From positions 1-10,319 of the forward strand of contig NWUY0303914152.1 in the NCBI GenBank assembly GCA_004151065.3: a stretch of DNA of 10,319 nucleotides, in the 5' to 3' direction. Each line of letters begins with the position of its first letter. Position 1 is the first letter of the stretch. The notes below the pieces were generated by a model. That model was not told the origin of the DNA. It ran no database searches and saw nothing but the letters and a program-made list of their open reading frames with translations. Shown in pieces: positions 1-7,627 of this stretch. The DNA comes from Larix sibirica (taxonomy: Eukaryota > Streptophyta > Pinopsida > Pinales > Pinaceae). The position numbers and the translations under genes were made by a program.

Positions 1-68
1 TAAAGTTGGAGCACTTGGTGATTGAGAAAGGACACTTCCGTCAAGAACGAATTACCAACATGCTAGAG
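1..68 (+). CDS. DDM1: DDM1, penultimate coding exon (3' part only)
   Basis: This is the end of an exon of the SNF2-family chromatin remodeller DDM1 (LSH/HELLS group). The first two bases finish a codon, and the frame then reads KLEHLVIEKGHFRQERITNM followed by Leu-Glu. It matches the segment just after helicase motif VI in DDM1 proteins, where the family has a 'KLEH-V-IGKG-F-QER' stretch. The exon ends in GAG followed by the GTTTGA donor, in phase 0, and joins cleanly to the exon at 240. The ATPase and helicase motifs lie upstream of the window. The gene call comes from remembered family sequence, not from a search. Confidence 0.85.
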
Positions 69-239
69 GTTTGAACATTTGCTTAGATAAGTTGGGTTTG
101 ATTTTTGCTTTTTGTTAGAGTCTTTCTGTTTCTTGCTTAAGGACTTGAGCACAATTTAGATGGCAAATGCCAAAATGTAGACAGTACTATAAAAGTATGG
201 AATGCATAATAAATTGGAGATGGTCTTAATCATGGCCAG
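69..239 (+). other. DDM1: Last intron of DDM1 (GT-AG, 171 bp)
   Basis: The intron starts with GTTTGA at 69 and ends with GGCCAG at 239. Both flanking exons are in phase 0, and removing it joins ...NMLE directly to ESDLLALL..., which has the expected spacing for DDM1. It is T-rich, as plant introns usually are, and contains in-frame stops (the donor itself gives GTT TGA), so it cannot be coding. A CTTAAT sequence about 15 bases before the acceptor could serve as the branch site. Confidence 0.85.
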
Positions 240-473
240 GAATCAGATCTACTTGCTTTGCTCCAGCAAGAAAAAGATGAAGACGAGGAACTTATTGAGT
301 GTGAAATTAGTGAAGCAAATCTTGTCAGACTCATGGACCGTTCGGATATGGTAATCGATTCAGCTGAAAATGCAAATGCAAATGCTGATACCCTTCCTCT
401 CAAGGGGCCTGGATGGGAGGTAGTAGTACGCAGTGGACAAGGTGGGAGTTTGCTGTCTTCGATTGAAGGTTAA
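240..473 (+). CDS. DDM1: DDM1, last coding exon with stop (chromatin remodelling ATPase C-terminus)
   Basis: DDM1 is a nuclear SNF2-family ATPase that moves nucleosomes in heterochromatin, so that DNA methyltransferases can maintain methylation and keep transposons silent. This exon encodes the last 77 residues and ends with TAA at 471-473. Two features identify it. The acidic stretch ESDLLALLQQEKDEDEELIE is followed by EISEANLVRLMDRSD, matching the family's 'DI-D-DL---LDRSDL' segment. The near-terminal PLKGPGWEVVV matches the strongly conserved 'KGPGWEVV' tail of plant DDM1. A Ser/Gly-rich end (GGSLLSSIEG) resembles the 'GGMLS-L-S' ending of angiosperm homologues. Between these parts is a variable linker with an Asn-Ala run (NANANAD) made by a short hexanucleotide repeat. 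No break is seen, so the gene is probably intact upstream. Confidence 0.88.
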   Translation, partial: ESDLLALLQQEKDEDEELIECEISEANLVRLMDRSDMVIDSAENANANADTLPLKGPGWEVVVRSGQGGSLLSSIEG

Positions 474-900
474 CAAAAATTCGCTTCATCCAATCAGCAA
501 CATGAAGAGCAATACATTATAATAGCTTTTTTGTTCTTCTGTTTTTGCGTATGTCCTATGGACTATAGTTGGTATTATTTTGTAATTCCCATTGTATCTA
601 TTGATCATTTTCTGTGGGAGGACTGTCTTGTCCATCTACTGTAGATTAGTGCTCAGGCATGTCACAATGTCATAGGGATGATTCTACATGGGAGTGCAGT
701 GCATTGTCTTGGAATTTAAAGTCCAAACTAAGGTCAAGTCTTTGAACAGCTGAAAAATGTAACATATTTTGGCATGTACTTGTGGAAAGCTGACAGCTTG
801 TTCCCTCTCTAATACACATATGGTAAGCCTAATGTCTGTAAGATTTATGTCGGTTTATCTAGATGACTAAATGAATTTAGTCTGTCAATGAAATTTTTGA
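474..900 (+). other. DDM1 3' UTR and immediate downstream flank
   Basis: There is no open frame of note here. The stretch is T-rich and contains plant-type poly(A) upstream signals such as TTTGTAA (579-585) within about 110 bases of the stop codon. The true cleavage site cannot be fixed from sequence alone. Plant poly(A) signals are loose, so the transcript could end here or run into the duplicated blocks that start at 901. Confidence 0.5.
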
Positions 901-1220
901 GATCATAATGTAAATTTTTAGGGGTTATGCCTTTGGTGTTTTATGGTCCATGTGATAAACATTCCTGGCTTCTACAGTTCATGATTTCCTTTATCCCACA
1001 TCTCAGTAACCTCTGCAATTAAGTATGGTTGAAGCTGTTCTATATGTTTTAACTGTGTTTTTTAGATCATAATGCAATGTTTTAGGGGTTATGCCTTTGG
1101 TGTTTTATGGTCCTTGTGATAAACATTCCGGGCTTTGACAATTCATGATTTCCTTTATCCCACATCCCAGTAACCTCTGCAATTAAGTATGGTTCAAGCT
1201 GTTCTATATGTTTTAACTGT
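901..1220. repeat. Tandem duplication A (2 copies, period 164 bp)
   Basis: Copy 1 is 901-1056 and copy 2 is 1065-1220, each 156 bases, separated by a T-rich 8-base spacer. Aligned by eye they differ at about 10 positions with no gaps, so they are roughly 94% identical. Both begin GATCATAATG and end TTTTAACTGT. No protein frame is kept across the copies. It looks like a simple local duplication in non-coding DNA behind DDM1. Confidence 0.93.
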
Positions 1221-1378
1221 TTTATTGGTTAGTTTTTTGATGTTTGATTGCATTATAATGTAATGGTATTCATTTATATAGCTGAGACATCTGCAATGAC
1301 AGGTTGAATTCTTATCCACTGGAGAATTGGTCTTTCTTGTAATTTGAAAATGCTATTCTTTGTACTCCACAGAACAGT

Positions 1379-1694
1379 GCTAAATCAAATTCCCAATGCA
1401 GGCTACATTTATGGGCATGTTCTTGTAAGAGTCCAATTAGCATTTCTATGGTTCATAAAGAATATCATGAGAGCCATGTACTTAGTTATTGGCTCAATGT
1501 TGATCCTCATTAGAAAGGTACATATGGTGGCATTTGCTAAATCAAATTCCCAATGCAGGCTACATTTATGGGCATGTTCTTATACGAGTCCAACTAGCAT
1601 TTCTATGGTCCATAAAGAATATTATGAGAGAGCCACGTGCTTAGTTATTGGCTCAATGTAGCCCCTTATTAGAAAGGTACATATGGTGGCATTC
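1379..1694. repeat. Tandem duplication B (2 copies, period about 157 bp)
   Basis: Copy 1 is 1379-1535 and copy 2 is 1536-1694, directly abutting. Both start GCTAAATCAAATTCCCAATG and end near CATATGGTGGCATT. They differ at about 11 positions plus one 2-base insertion in copy 2, about 93% identity by eye. The period is not a multiple of three, and the open frame crossing both copies (1344-1661) reads them in different frames. That argues against a protein repeat. Confidence 0.93.
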
Positions 1695-1721
1695 TAGCAT
1701 TTGAAATTCCAACAGAGGAAC

Positions 1722-2160
1722 CAAATGCAAATAAGTCGGGATGTACTTTTCTGACTGCATCAGTTTGGCATTGTTTTTTCCATCAAAATTGTCCCATTAT
1801 GGAACCCAGGGAAATAATCAAACAATTCTTTGTGCTGACTGCTTTTCAACTAATGGGCTCTATAGCTACATGATGTTTTACACTAGTGGTATATCTACAC
1901 TGTATTTGAGGAAAGTGTAGTTAGCTCCAAGTCTGTCTCAAATGCAAATGAGTCGGGATGTACTTTTCTGGCTGTGGATCAGTTTGGCATTGTTTTCTCC
2001 ATCAAAATTGTCCCATTATGGAACCCAGGGAAATAATCAAATGATTCTTTGTGCTGACTACTATTCAACTAATGGGCTCTATAGCTATATGATGTTTTAC
2101 ACTAGTGGTATATCTACACTGGTATTTGAGGAAAGTGTAGTTAGCTCCAAGTCTGTCTCA
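1722..2160. repeat. Tandem duplication C (2 copies, period 217-220 bp)
   Basis: Copy 1 is 1722-1940 and copy 2 is 1939-2160. Shared landmarks are AGTCGGGATGTACTTTTCTG, CCCATTATGGAACCCAGGGA and the ending TAGCTCCAAGTCTGTCTCA. Differences are a handful of substitutions and about three bases of small indels, giving roughly 95-96% identity by eye. The open frame at 1942-2187 lies in the second copy and is not kept in the first, so it is probably chance. Confidence 0.93.
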
Positions 2161-2203
2161 GCCTGGAGTTATGGTTTGCATTTTTGAACTCAAACTCACA
2201 AGT

Positions 2204-2245
2204 AAAACGCAAATTAGATTGACTCATCAAGTCTAACTTGCGAGT
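2204..2245. repeat. Imperfect inverted repeat (hairpin)
   Basis: The left arm is at 2204-2222 (core CGCAAATTAGATTGA) and the right arm at 2227-2245 (TCAAGTCTAACTTGCGAGT), with a CTCA loop. The arms pair except for a few mismatches and one bulge. There is no T-run or gene end beside it, and its role is unknown. It may be part of an old repeat. Confidence 0.55.
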
Positions 2246-2555
2246 ATAAAAGACGATAAAAAATCTCACAAATTTTGCTCGAACATAATTGAATCAAATA
2301 TCATAAAATGAGAATTCTATGAACTGTCCAGAATCCATGGTGTTTTGTAATATGCAGTATCATCTGTGGTTTGAAGGGACTTATTATTGAAAATGTGGTT
2401 TTTATAGGCATTGCAAACTTCATGTTAAAAAATATCCTTGATTTTGCCCTCCAAATTTTAGTGTTGAAGTGTTTATTTTGCCCCAATATATAGTTGAATA
2501 ACCATAGGTCAAAAGACCACTGATTAACCAATAGGTTGGCTTTAGCTCTCACCTT

Positions 2556-2573
2556 TTATACAAGCTTGTATAA
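2556..2573. repeat. Perfect 18-bp palindrome
   Basis: TTATACAAGCTTGTATAA is identical to its own reverse complement over all 18 bases. The next bases on each side do not extend the symmetry. It has no loop, so it looks more like a dimer-binding site or chance symmetry than an RNA hairpin. Nothing nearby indicates what would bind it. Confidence 0.7.
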
Positions 2574-3227
2574 GTGGCTTAGCCTTTACCCTTTCTTATG
2601 GGAGATTCACATGGCTAGACTTGCTATCACTTATCCTTTTGCATTTTGACATAAATTCAGCTTTGATTTGATCATCTGGTTGAGGTTGGTTCAACATCGA
2701 AGTTGAATGATTTTGGCTTTAGTAAGGACTTGGGACACCTTGTTTTTCCAACAAATTGTCATATGTATCCCTATAGGATATCAAAGCATCTTGATTCAAA
2801 GAGCTATCTAATTTGTTGTTGTTTAAGGTATTTTGCTTGGACTCTCTTTTCTTGCAGTAGGGTAAGGATCCTCGGGAGGGTTAATCAAATGGTGATGCTC
2901 CTTGCCTCTTGATCATCAGACATTTTTTGAGATTTTGCTCTTTGCTCCTTTTCTCTAATGGATTTTAGGAGGCTTGAGAACAATTAGTTTATACGATTAG
3001 GACATGATGATAATAGGTGCCTATAGGCAAGAAATAGGATCTGTATTAATTTTTGTTTCCGTGCAGTATTATTAATCAAATTTCTTTTGGCAAGTCATTT
3101 GTGAGATCCATTTTTTCAAGACATCTTTGGATAATTTGTGATATGTCTTGTAAGTTTTGGAGGCACAAAAATAGTATTTTCATAAAGCATTTCTAATCGT
3201 AGTGATGCATGTGGGATCCTGTTGCAC

Positions 3228-3249
3228 GGTCAAATTTAGAAGTTTGACC
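3228..3249. repeat. Short hairpin GGTCAAA / TTTGACC
   Basis: Seven-base perfect arms (3228-3234 and 3243-3249) flank an 8-base spacer. The arms contain TTGAC, the core of the plant W-box recognised by WRKY factors, in both orientations. No adjacent gene is visible, so a regulatory role is speculative. Confidence 0.4.
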
Positions 3250-3654
3250 CACTATGGAGTTGAAGATAGGGAGTGAAGGGTAAATATCAAAGGTGGGGTA
3301 TCGAGGTTTGAGGCACAAAAGCTTGCTCAACTAGAATTGTGGATTGCTCAACTAAAATTATAATATTTTTGTATTAAAATCGTCCTAGGAGAATCAACAA
3401 TAAGATACTTAAGAGTAGGTTCAGAATGTTGGATGATAACAATACAAAATTTCTCCTTGTTATACCTTCATAAGTTTATGCTTATCACCTCTATAATATA
3501 CTGACAGCGATAGATACTTATTTATTGTCTTAGTAGTCTATTACAACTAAAAAACATATACAGACATTTTTTTATATGAACTCATGGACACTATGGCCTT
3601 TATGCAGCTGCTGATCTTTGTGCAATTCACCAGACTTGGAAATTTCCATTGCAA

Positions 3655-3900
3655 CTATCTTAGCTGTTGAACTGAGTCTTCTTCCATATTCCTGGAACCC
3701 ATTGATTGTACCTTTGTAGATTGAGCATCCTTACACATCCCCAAGAGGATAGTAAAATGCATTTTGGAGTCATTGATTAACTTTGCAATATGGTTCCCTT
3801 GTTTTGCAATTGAAGTCTCTAGAATCCTTTGTTTTTCACCTTGTATGGCCATATAAGATTTAATACTATCAATAGTCTCTTGCAACCCCTCATCCTTGAG
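3655..3900 (-). pseudogene. Decayed coiled-coil fragment, possibly retroelement gag-like
   Basis: The frame is open from a stop at 3901-3903 down to 3655. It reads about 80 residues, beginning LKDEGLQETIDSIKSYMAIQ and continuing with a heptad-like pattern of hydrophobic, Lys, Glu and Gln residues, as expected for a coiled coil. Upstream in the same frame, beyond the stop, is more charged sequence (RLKEENEDARPS). Plant Ty3-type gag proteins often carry such a coiled-coil region near the N-terminus, but no gag core, zinc knuckle or protease is visible. There is no convincing start codon. A decayed transposon fragment is the best guess, and chance cannot be excluded. Confidence 0.3.
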
Positions 3901-4000
3901 CTAAGAAGGCCTAGCATCTTCATTTTCTTCCTTAAGTCTCCTTTTTCATCCCCTCCCACAACACCTCGACCTGCATGTTTGTTCATGCCCATATTCAAAG

Positions 4001-4507
4001 CTAGAAGGGTGTGAATAGAGCCCTTCCCAAAGGAGAACCCCTCTTATGCACAACAAAACAACCACTGCCACATCCAAAAAACAAACCCATAGACTTTTTA
4101 CACTTACCAAAAACACAACCCTTAGCCTTACTGGAATAACAACAAAGGAGGCAAGGCCACTTACTAGGGGTCCCCGGACAAGGCGAGAAGTCCATCACAA
4201 CCACACCAAGAAACCTAGGAGCAACCCTTTGTTTTTGTCTTTCACGTCGAGCACAACCATCAACTTGAGCCAGAGTAATCCCACCTATGCCAAAAGAAAG
4301 CTATAAGGATGGTATACAAGGGGTGATAACAGATGGAATAAATAAGTCGTGGAGCGAGCCTAAAGCATGGGGGAGTGTGGAGGCTCCCTTGTATGCAACA
4401 TACTTGCAAGGATATGCCACACCTTGTGGATCCTTCCTAAAGTTCTCCTTGTCGTTTCCAAGAAACATTAAATGATTCATTAATTGATTGGAGATACATC
4501 CAACCAT
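4001..4507 (-). pseudogene. Unidentified reading frame with one internal stop
   Basis: On the minus strand one frame runs from an ATG at 4507 to a TAG at 4001-4003, broken only by a TAG at 4301-4303, about 168 codons in all. The first part contains GNDKENFRKDPQGVAYPCKY. The second is Cys-rich (CPGTP, CLLCC, CVFGKC, FFGCGSGC), which hints at metal binding but matches no zinc-finger spacing I know. It lies downstream of the RNase H remnant (4580-4898) in the same orientation, so both may belong to one dead element. The plus strand also has open frames here, which weakens the case for coding. No function is assigned. Confidence 0.3.
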
Positions 4508-4579
4508 AATTTAAGTAAGGGAGCCACCTTCTTTTGGGAAAACCTCAATTTTGAACTAAAATCCCATTGTCCAACCTGG

Positions 4580-4898
4580 TTGTCTCTTTAGCTAATTAAT
4601 CAACTAGAGAGTTATTGTGTCAGTGGATGTGCAAGAGCTTGACATCATAGATTTGGTTAAGACGCTAGATGACCCACTCATAGATTCTCGAGAGAATTGT
4701 TCCCTCTTTGATAGTCCTTGTCCTTACTTGCTTGATCATTGATAAAGAGTCTTCAAGCATAAGGTGTTTTGAATTTGAAGGCGATGAATGATCTCTAAGT
4801 TCATATACAAAGCATAGAGTTTTGCATGGTTGTTGGTGGCCTTGCCAATTCCCCAAGAAAAGCTTAGTTATGTTTGTCCATTGGAGTCTAGAAGGACC
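4580..4898 (-). pseudogene. Degenerate RNase H domain (RVT_3-type) from a retroelement
   Basis: The domain is recognisable in pieces across two frames. From about 4898 down, one frame gives LLDSNGQT, an internal TAA, then LSFSWGIGKATNNHAKLYAL and Tyr-Met-Asn-Leu. This corresponds to the family's 'GIG-ATNN-AE--AL' helix, with the catalytic Glu position now Lys. After a frame change near 4760 it reads LEDSLSMIKQV, matching the 'GDS' strand with the third catalytic Asp kept and the Gly lost. It then gives KLLHIH, a TGA, HNNSLVD, a TAA and LAKE, matching 'H--R--N--AD-LA'. At least four stops and one frameshift make it dead. It is much more decayed than the LINE copy at 6891-7300 and on the opposite strand, so it is a separate older insertion. 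The parent could be a LINE or another plant element with this RNase H. Confidence 0.75.
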
Positions 4899-4920
4899 TA
4901 CCCCTTCGTACTTGCCACCA

Positions 4921-5270
4921 CAAAAAGTTAAAATAGTATATATATGTTACTTTCATGTCCACTTTCTTGTTGGAGAATTGTAATTGAATGCGCTTCTAAA
5001 TGTGCTGTATGCATGCTTGAGGCATATATGTTGAGCATTGTTATGTTGGTGGAACAAGTAACAACCAGGTAGGGGTTCATAATATGTTTGGTTAGGGATT
5101 GTGGTGGTATATGTGAAAGACAAACTTTTTTATTTTTTTTAATGTCATTATTCTTAATAATTATAATAATTAGTCACATGGCAAGGGATACAATAAAAAA
5201 TTACAATTTAATATCATCCCATTTAGAAGGACAAAAGAATACTAGTATAATAGTTAATTGAATGGCAAGG
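4921..5270. other. AT-rich spacer without genes
   Basis: This stretch holds a short TA run near 4938-4945, a T-rich tract near 5117-5140 and an AT-only patch near 5155-5172. None forms a recognisable element end. No coding or RNA feature was seen. Confidence 0.55.
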
Positions 5271-5491
5271 TGTCATGGGCCTACATTGGCTTGACCCATA
5301 AGCCTAAGCTTCATCCCCCTTGTGGGTCGTGCGACATTTCCCAAAACTCCCCCAGTTGGTGGCAAGACCAACTCGGGTTAGGAGCTCGACAGACTACGTC
5401 TACTTTCTTGCGAAAAACTTTAACATTTTACTCTTGTGCAATTAGCTTAGTCAATTATTCAGGTATTTTGTTAACCATTCAAAACTTAATC
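5271..5491 (-). other. Possible LTR fragment left of the LINE (weak)
   Basis: Read on the minus strand this segment ends GGCCCATGACA, that is, with the CA expected at an LTR end. It is more GC-rich than its surroundings and contains purine runs (CACAAGGGGGATG and CTGGGGGAGT). It would be continuous with the sequence at 7628 and above before the LINE inserted. On that side a minus-strand TATAAAAAGG (7692-7701) could be an LTR promoter. The other LTR end and a 5-bp target duplication could not be found, so this remains a suggestion. Confidence 0.2.
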
Positions 5492-5507
5492 AAATTATAC
5501 ACTTAGC
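5492..5507. repeat. Target-site duplication, left copy
   Basis: AAATTATACACTTAGC is repeated exactly at 7612-7627. The two copies bracket a stretch that starts inside a LINE reading frame and ends in a LINE-like 3' tail. This is the footprint of target-primed reverse transcription. The inferred first nick on the bottom strand, ATTT^GA, is close to the L1 endonuclease preference TTTT^AA. Confidence 0.92.
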
Positions 5508-7328
5508 AATAACTATGGCAAAGGAGATTGGCAATGGCTCATCAAGAGAATTGAAAAGAGAATTAATGTTTGGGCTTACAGATTCTTATCTTTGGGTGGC
5601 CGGTTAATATTGGTTAATTCTGTACTTCAAGGGATGCTCGTTTATTGGATGTCGATGGCTATGGTGCCAAAGACTATACTGGAAGCTATTAGGAAGAGAA
5701 TGTTTCAATTTCTCTGGGCAGGGAATTCACCAAATGCAAAATTTCATCTGGCCGCATGGCACAATCTTGCTCTTCCAAAGGAGTGTGACGACTGGGGCAT
5801 GAAACAAATCTTCTAGTTTGAAGAAGTTTTGGGTGTCAAGATGCTGTGGAGGGCCCTTTTCAGCGACAACTTGTGGACCAAAGTGTTAAGGAAGAAGTAT
5901 TTAAAGTCGATTTTGCCTTCCATATGGTTACAGAATACTCCAGCTCTCAGTACAAACGCCTCCATCATTTGGAAGGGTCTCTATCGGAAGGTGCCTATCT
6001 TAAAGAAAAGGTTAAGTTGGAATCCAGGCAGGGGTATTTGCCCGTATATTGGTATCGATCCGATTATCGGACTTAAAGAGGATTTCATGCTTTCACATAA
6101 GTTGATTGTAATTTTACAATCTAAGAACATTGAAGTACTCTCATAGGTTTATAAGGGCACTTCCGTGGAGGGGTTTGGGTTTGAATGGTACACTGTTGAT
6201 GATCTTGGTCTTACGGGACCAGAGGCCTCCGAATGGCAGGGGTATGTTGGTTGTTTAACGACCACTGGTATAAGGCTAAATAAAAATCCTGATCAATTGG
6301 TATGGGATTGGGGTGGAGTGGCAGGCAAAATCACAACGAAACTCGCCTATGATTTTATCGTTGCTGAAAATGTTGACAGAATTTGTTCCTGGTGGTGTCC
6401 TAAGCTCTGGAAATGGCAGATTCCTCTTAAGATTTGCTGCTTCATTTGGTTGTGTTTGAAAGGTAAAATTTTAACATGGGACCAATTGCTTAGAAGGCGC
6501 TTTGTTGGCTCGGGCATATGTCTTCTCTGCTCTAGAAATACTGAAACTGTTGGTCATTTATTTATTTACTGCCCTTTTGTGATTAGCGTGTGGAAACACT
6601 GTCAAGAGGCTCTTTCCTTGAATGTGAACTGGAATCAACCTAACCTTAATGACAATTTCCGGACTTGGTTTGCTGCTCTTCCTATGTTTCCTGAGCTGCC
6701 GTTCTTTATCTTATGGGAGGTATGGAAAAACAAGAATCGAACAGTTTTCAAGGGTAAGACAGTTTCGTCTATCCAGGTGGTGCACAGGGCAATGGCGTGG
6801 TTAAAGGACTACTGTAAAATTTCCAGGAAAGAAACCGCCATATGTCTCAGTCAACTTGTTTTTGAGACAGATTGCTCTGTGGGTTTTTTCGACGGGGCAC
6901 AAAATGACAACTTGTGTGGAGCAGGGATGGTTCTACATATTAAGAGGGGGCACACTTTAAATCTTTGGATGTGGGCTAGTTTTGGTACTAACATACAAGC
7001 ATAACTTCTTGCTCTGTGGGGTCTGTTGTGGAGTGCAGAAAGGAAGGGGGTACAACTCTTACAAGTAGTGGGGGACTCCGCCGTAATTAATAATTGGATC
7101 TCTGGTTATTCCGAGCTTAATGTACTTCATCTCAGTCATTGGAAGTGCCATATACAGGAACTTAAAAATGATTTCACGCACATCTCCTTTAAGCATATTT
7201 ATATGGAATTCAATCAGGATGCCGATAGACTCTTGAAGCTAGCTGTGGGGTCGATGGATGGCTTGATCCATTTTGAGGAACGTTGTGATGGACTACTGCT
7301 GGACGAGGGTGTTTACAAATGGTCCTAA
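5508..7328 (+). pseudogene. LINE ORF2 C-terminal remnant (RT thumb region, zf-RVT, RNase H)
   Basis: One frame runs 606 codons with in-frame stops at 5814-5816 (TAG), 6144-6146 (TAG) and 7002-7004 (TAA), and its natural end at 7326-7328. No frameshift is seen. At the start, GDWQWLIKRIEKRINVWAYR and LSLGGRLILVNSVLQ are the typical plant LINE segment after the RT core, followed by FQFLWAGN. A zf-RVT module follows around 6300-6620: Lys/Trp-rich IPLKICCFIWLCLKGKILTW, then C-x2-C (6519 and 6528) and H-x4-C (6555 and 6570). RNase H begins with FFDGA (Asp at 6891), then VVGDS (Asp at 7074) and FNQDAD (Asp at 7224). The fourth catalytic residue, Glu in the 'AE-LAL' helix, falls exactly on the TAA at 7002. 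The first stop sits where a Trp is usual (IF-stop-F for 'FWF'). The product would be non-functional. Confidence 0.93.
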
Positions 7329-7611
7329 GCTCTTGCTAATTTTTGGGGTCATCTCCTTCGCTGTTTTTTGGTTTTTGTAGCCTGATGGTTACATCTGGTT
7401 TTTTATGAGCTCATAGGATTTATTGTATGTTTTGTTCAGCTTTGAACCTTTTGCGAGGAATGAACCTTGTCAAAGCATGTATTATTTTGTATTGGACATA
7501 ACAACTTGAAGAATGGGGGAAGGGCTTTACATCTCGTATAAGCTTATTGTATCTCTGATGTAACTTTGATTCCATTACTGAATATCAAGTTATTTTTTTT
7601 TCGGCTTGAAA
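7329..7611 (+). other. LINE 3' UTR and tail
   Basis: This non-coding stretch runs from the ORF2 stop to the right target duplication. It ends with ATTCCATTACTGAATATCAA, a run of T and then GGCTTGAAAA, a form common at plant L1 ends where the poly(A) is short. Up to three of the terminal A residues are shared with the target duplication, so the exact boundary is uncertain by a few bases. Confidence 0.8.
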
Positions 7612-7627
7612 AAATTATACACTTAGC
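7612..7627. repeat. Target-site duplication, right copy
   Basis: It is identical over 16 bases to 5492-5507 and follows directly on the LINE tail. Removing 5508-7627 would restore the empty site, joining CACTTAGC to CACAACACAC. Confidence 0.92.

Larger units (their letters stand above)
2246..3650. other. Gene-free AT-rich region
   Basis: Short open frames exist (minus 2301-2552, plus 2703-2912), but their translations match no family I know and lack low-complexity or motif structure. I see no RNA gene and no transposon protein. Only small palindromes stand out and they are listed separately. Confidence 0.6.
5508..7611 (+). mobile_element. 5'-truncated plant L1-type LINE (about 2.1 kb)
   Basis: The element lies between perfect 16-bp duplications. 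It carries the distal part of ORF2 (after the reverse transcriptase core, zf-RVT and RNase H) and a 3' UTR of about 280 bases. The tail has a T-run (near 7592-7600) followed by a very short A-run at the junction. The endonuclease and RT catalytic core (YADD-type box) are missing because the copy begins downstream of them, as usual for LINEs when reverse transcription stops early. The carboxy-terminal RNase H is a known feature of many plant L1 elements. The perfect duplication, single frame and only three internal stops suggest a fairly recent insertion compared with the remnants at 3655-4900. Confidence 0.92.

Noticed and set aside
1344-1661. 105-codon plus-strand open frame
   Set aside because: It spans the two copies of duplication B but reads them in different frames, and it has no recognisable motif. 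It is chance openness.
1942-2187. 81-codon plus-strand open frame
   Set aside because: It lies in the second copy of duplication C. The frame is not kept in the first copy, and no family is recognised.
2301-2552. 83-codon minus-strand open frame
   Set aside because: There is no motif, neighbour or composition signal. It is a typical random frame in AT-rich DNA.
2703-2912. 69-codon plus-strand open frame
   Set aside because: No family was recognised, and there is no splice or promoter context supporting an exon.
5258-5506. 82-codon plus-strand open frame ending at the LINE border
   Set aside because: It runs through the suspected LTR flank and into the target duplication, and the translation shows no domain.
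5846-6076. Second-frame open stretch inside the LINE
   Set aside because: It is a shadow of the ORF2 remnant. The ORF2 frame carries the recognisable domains.
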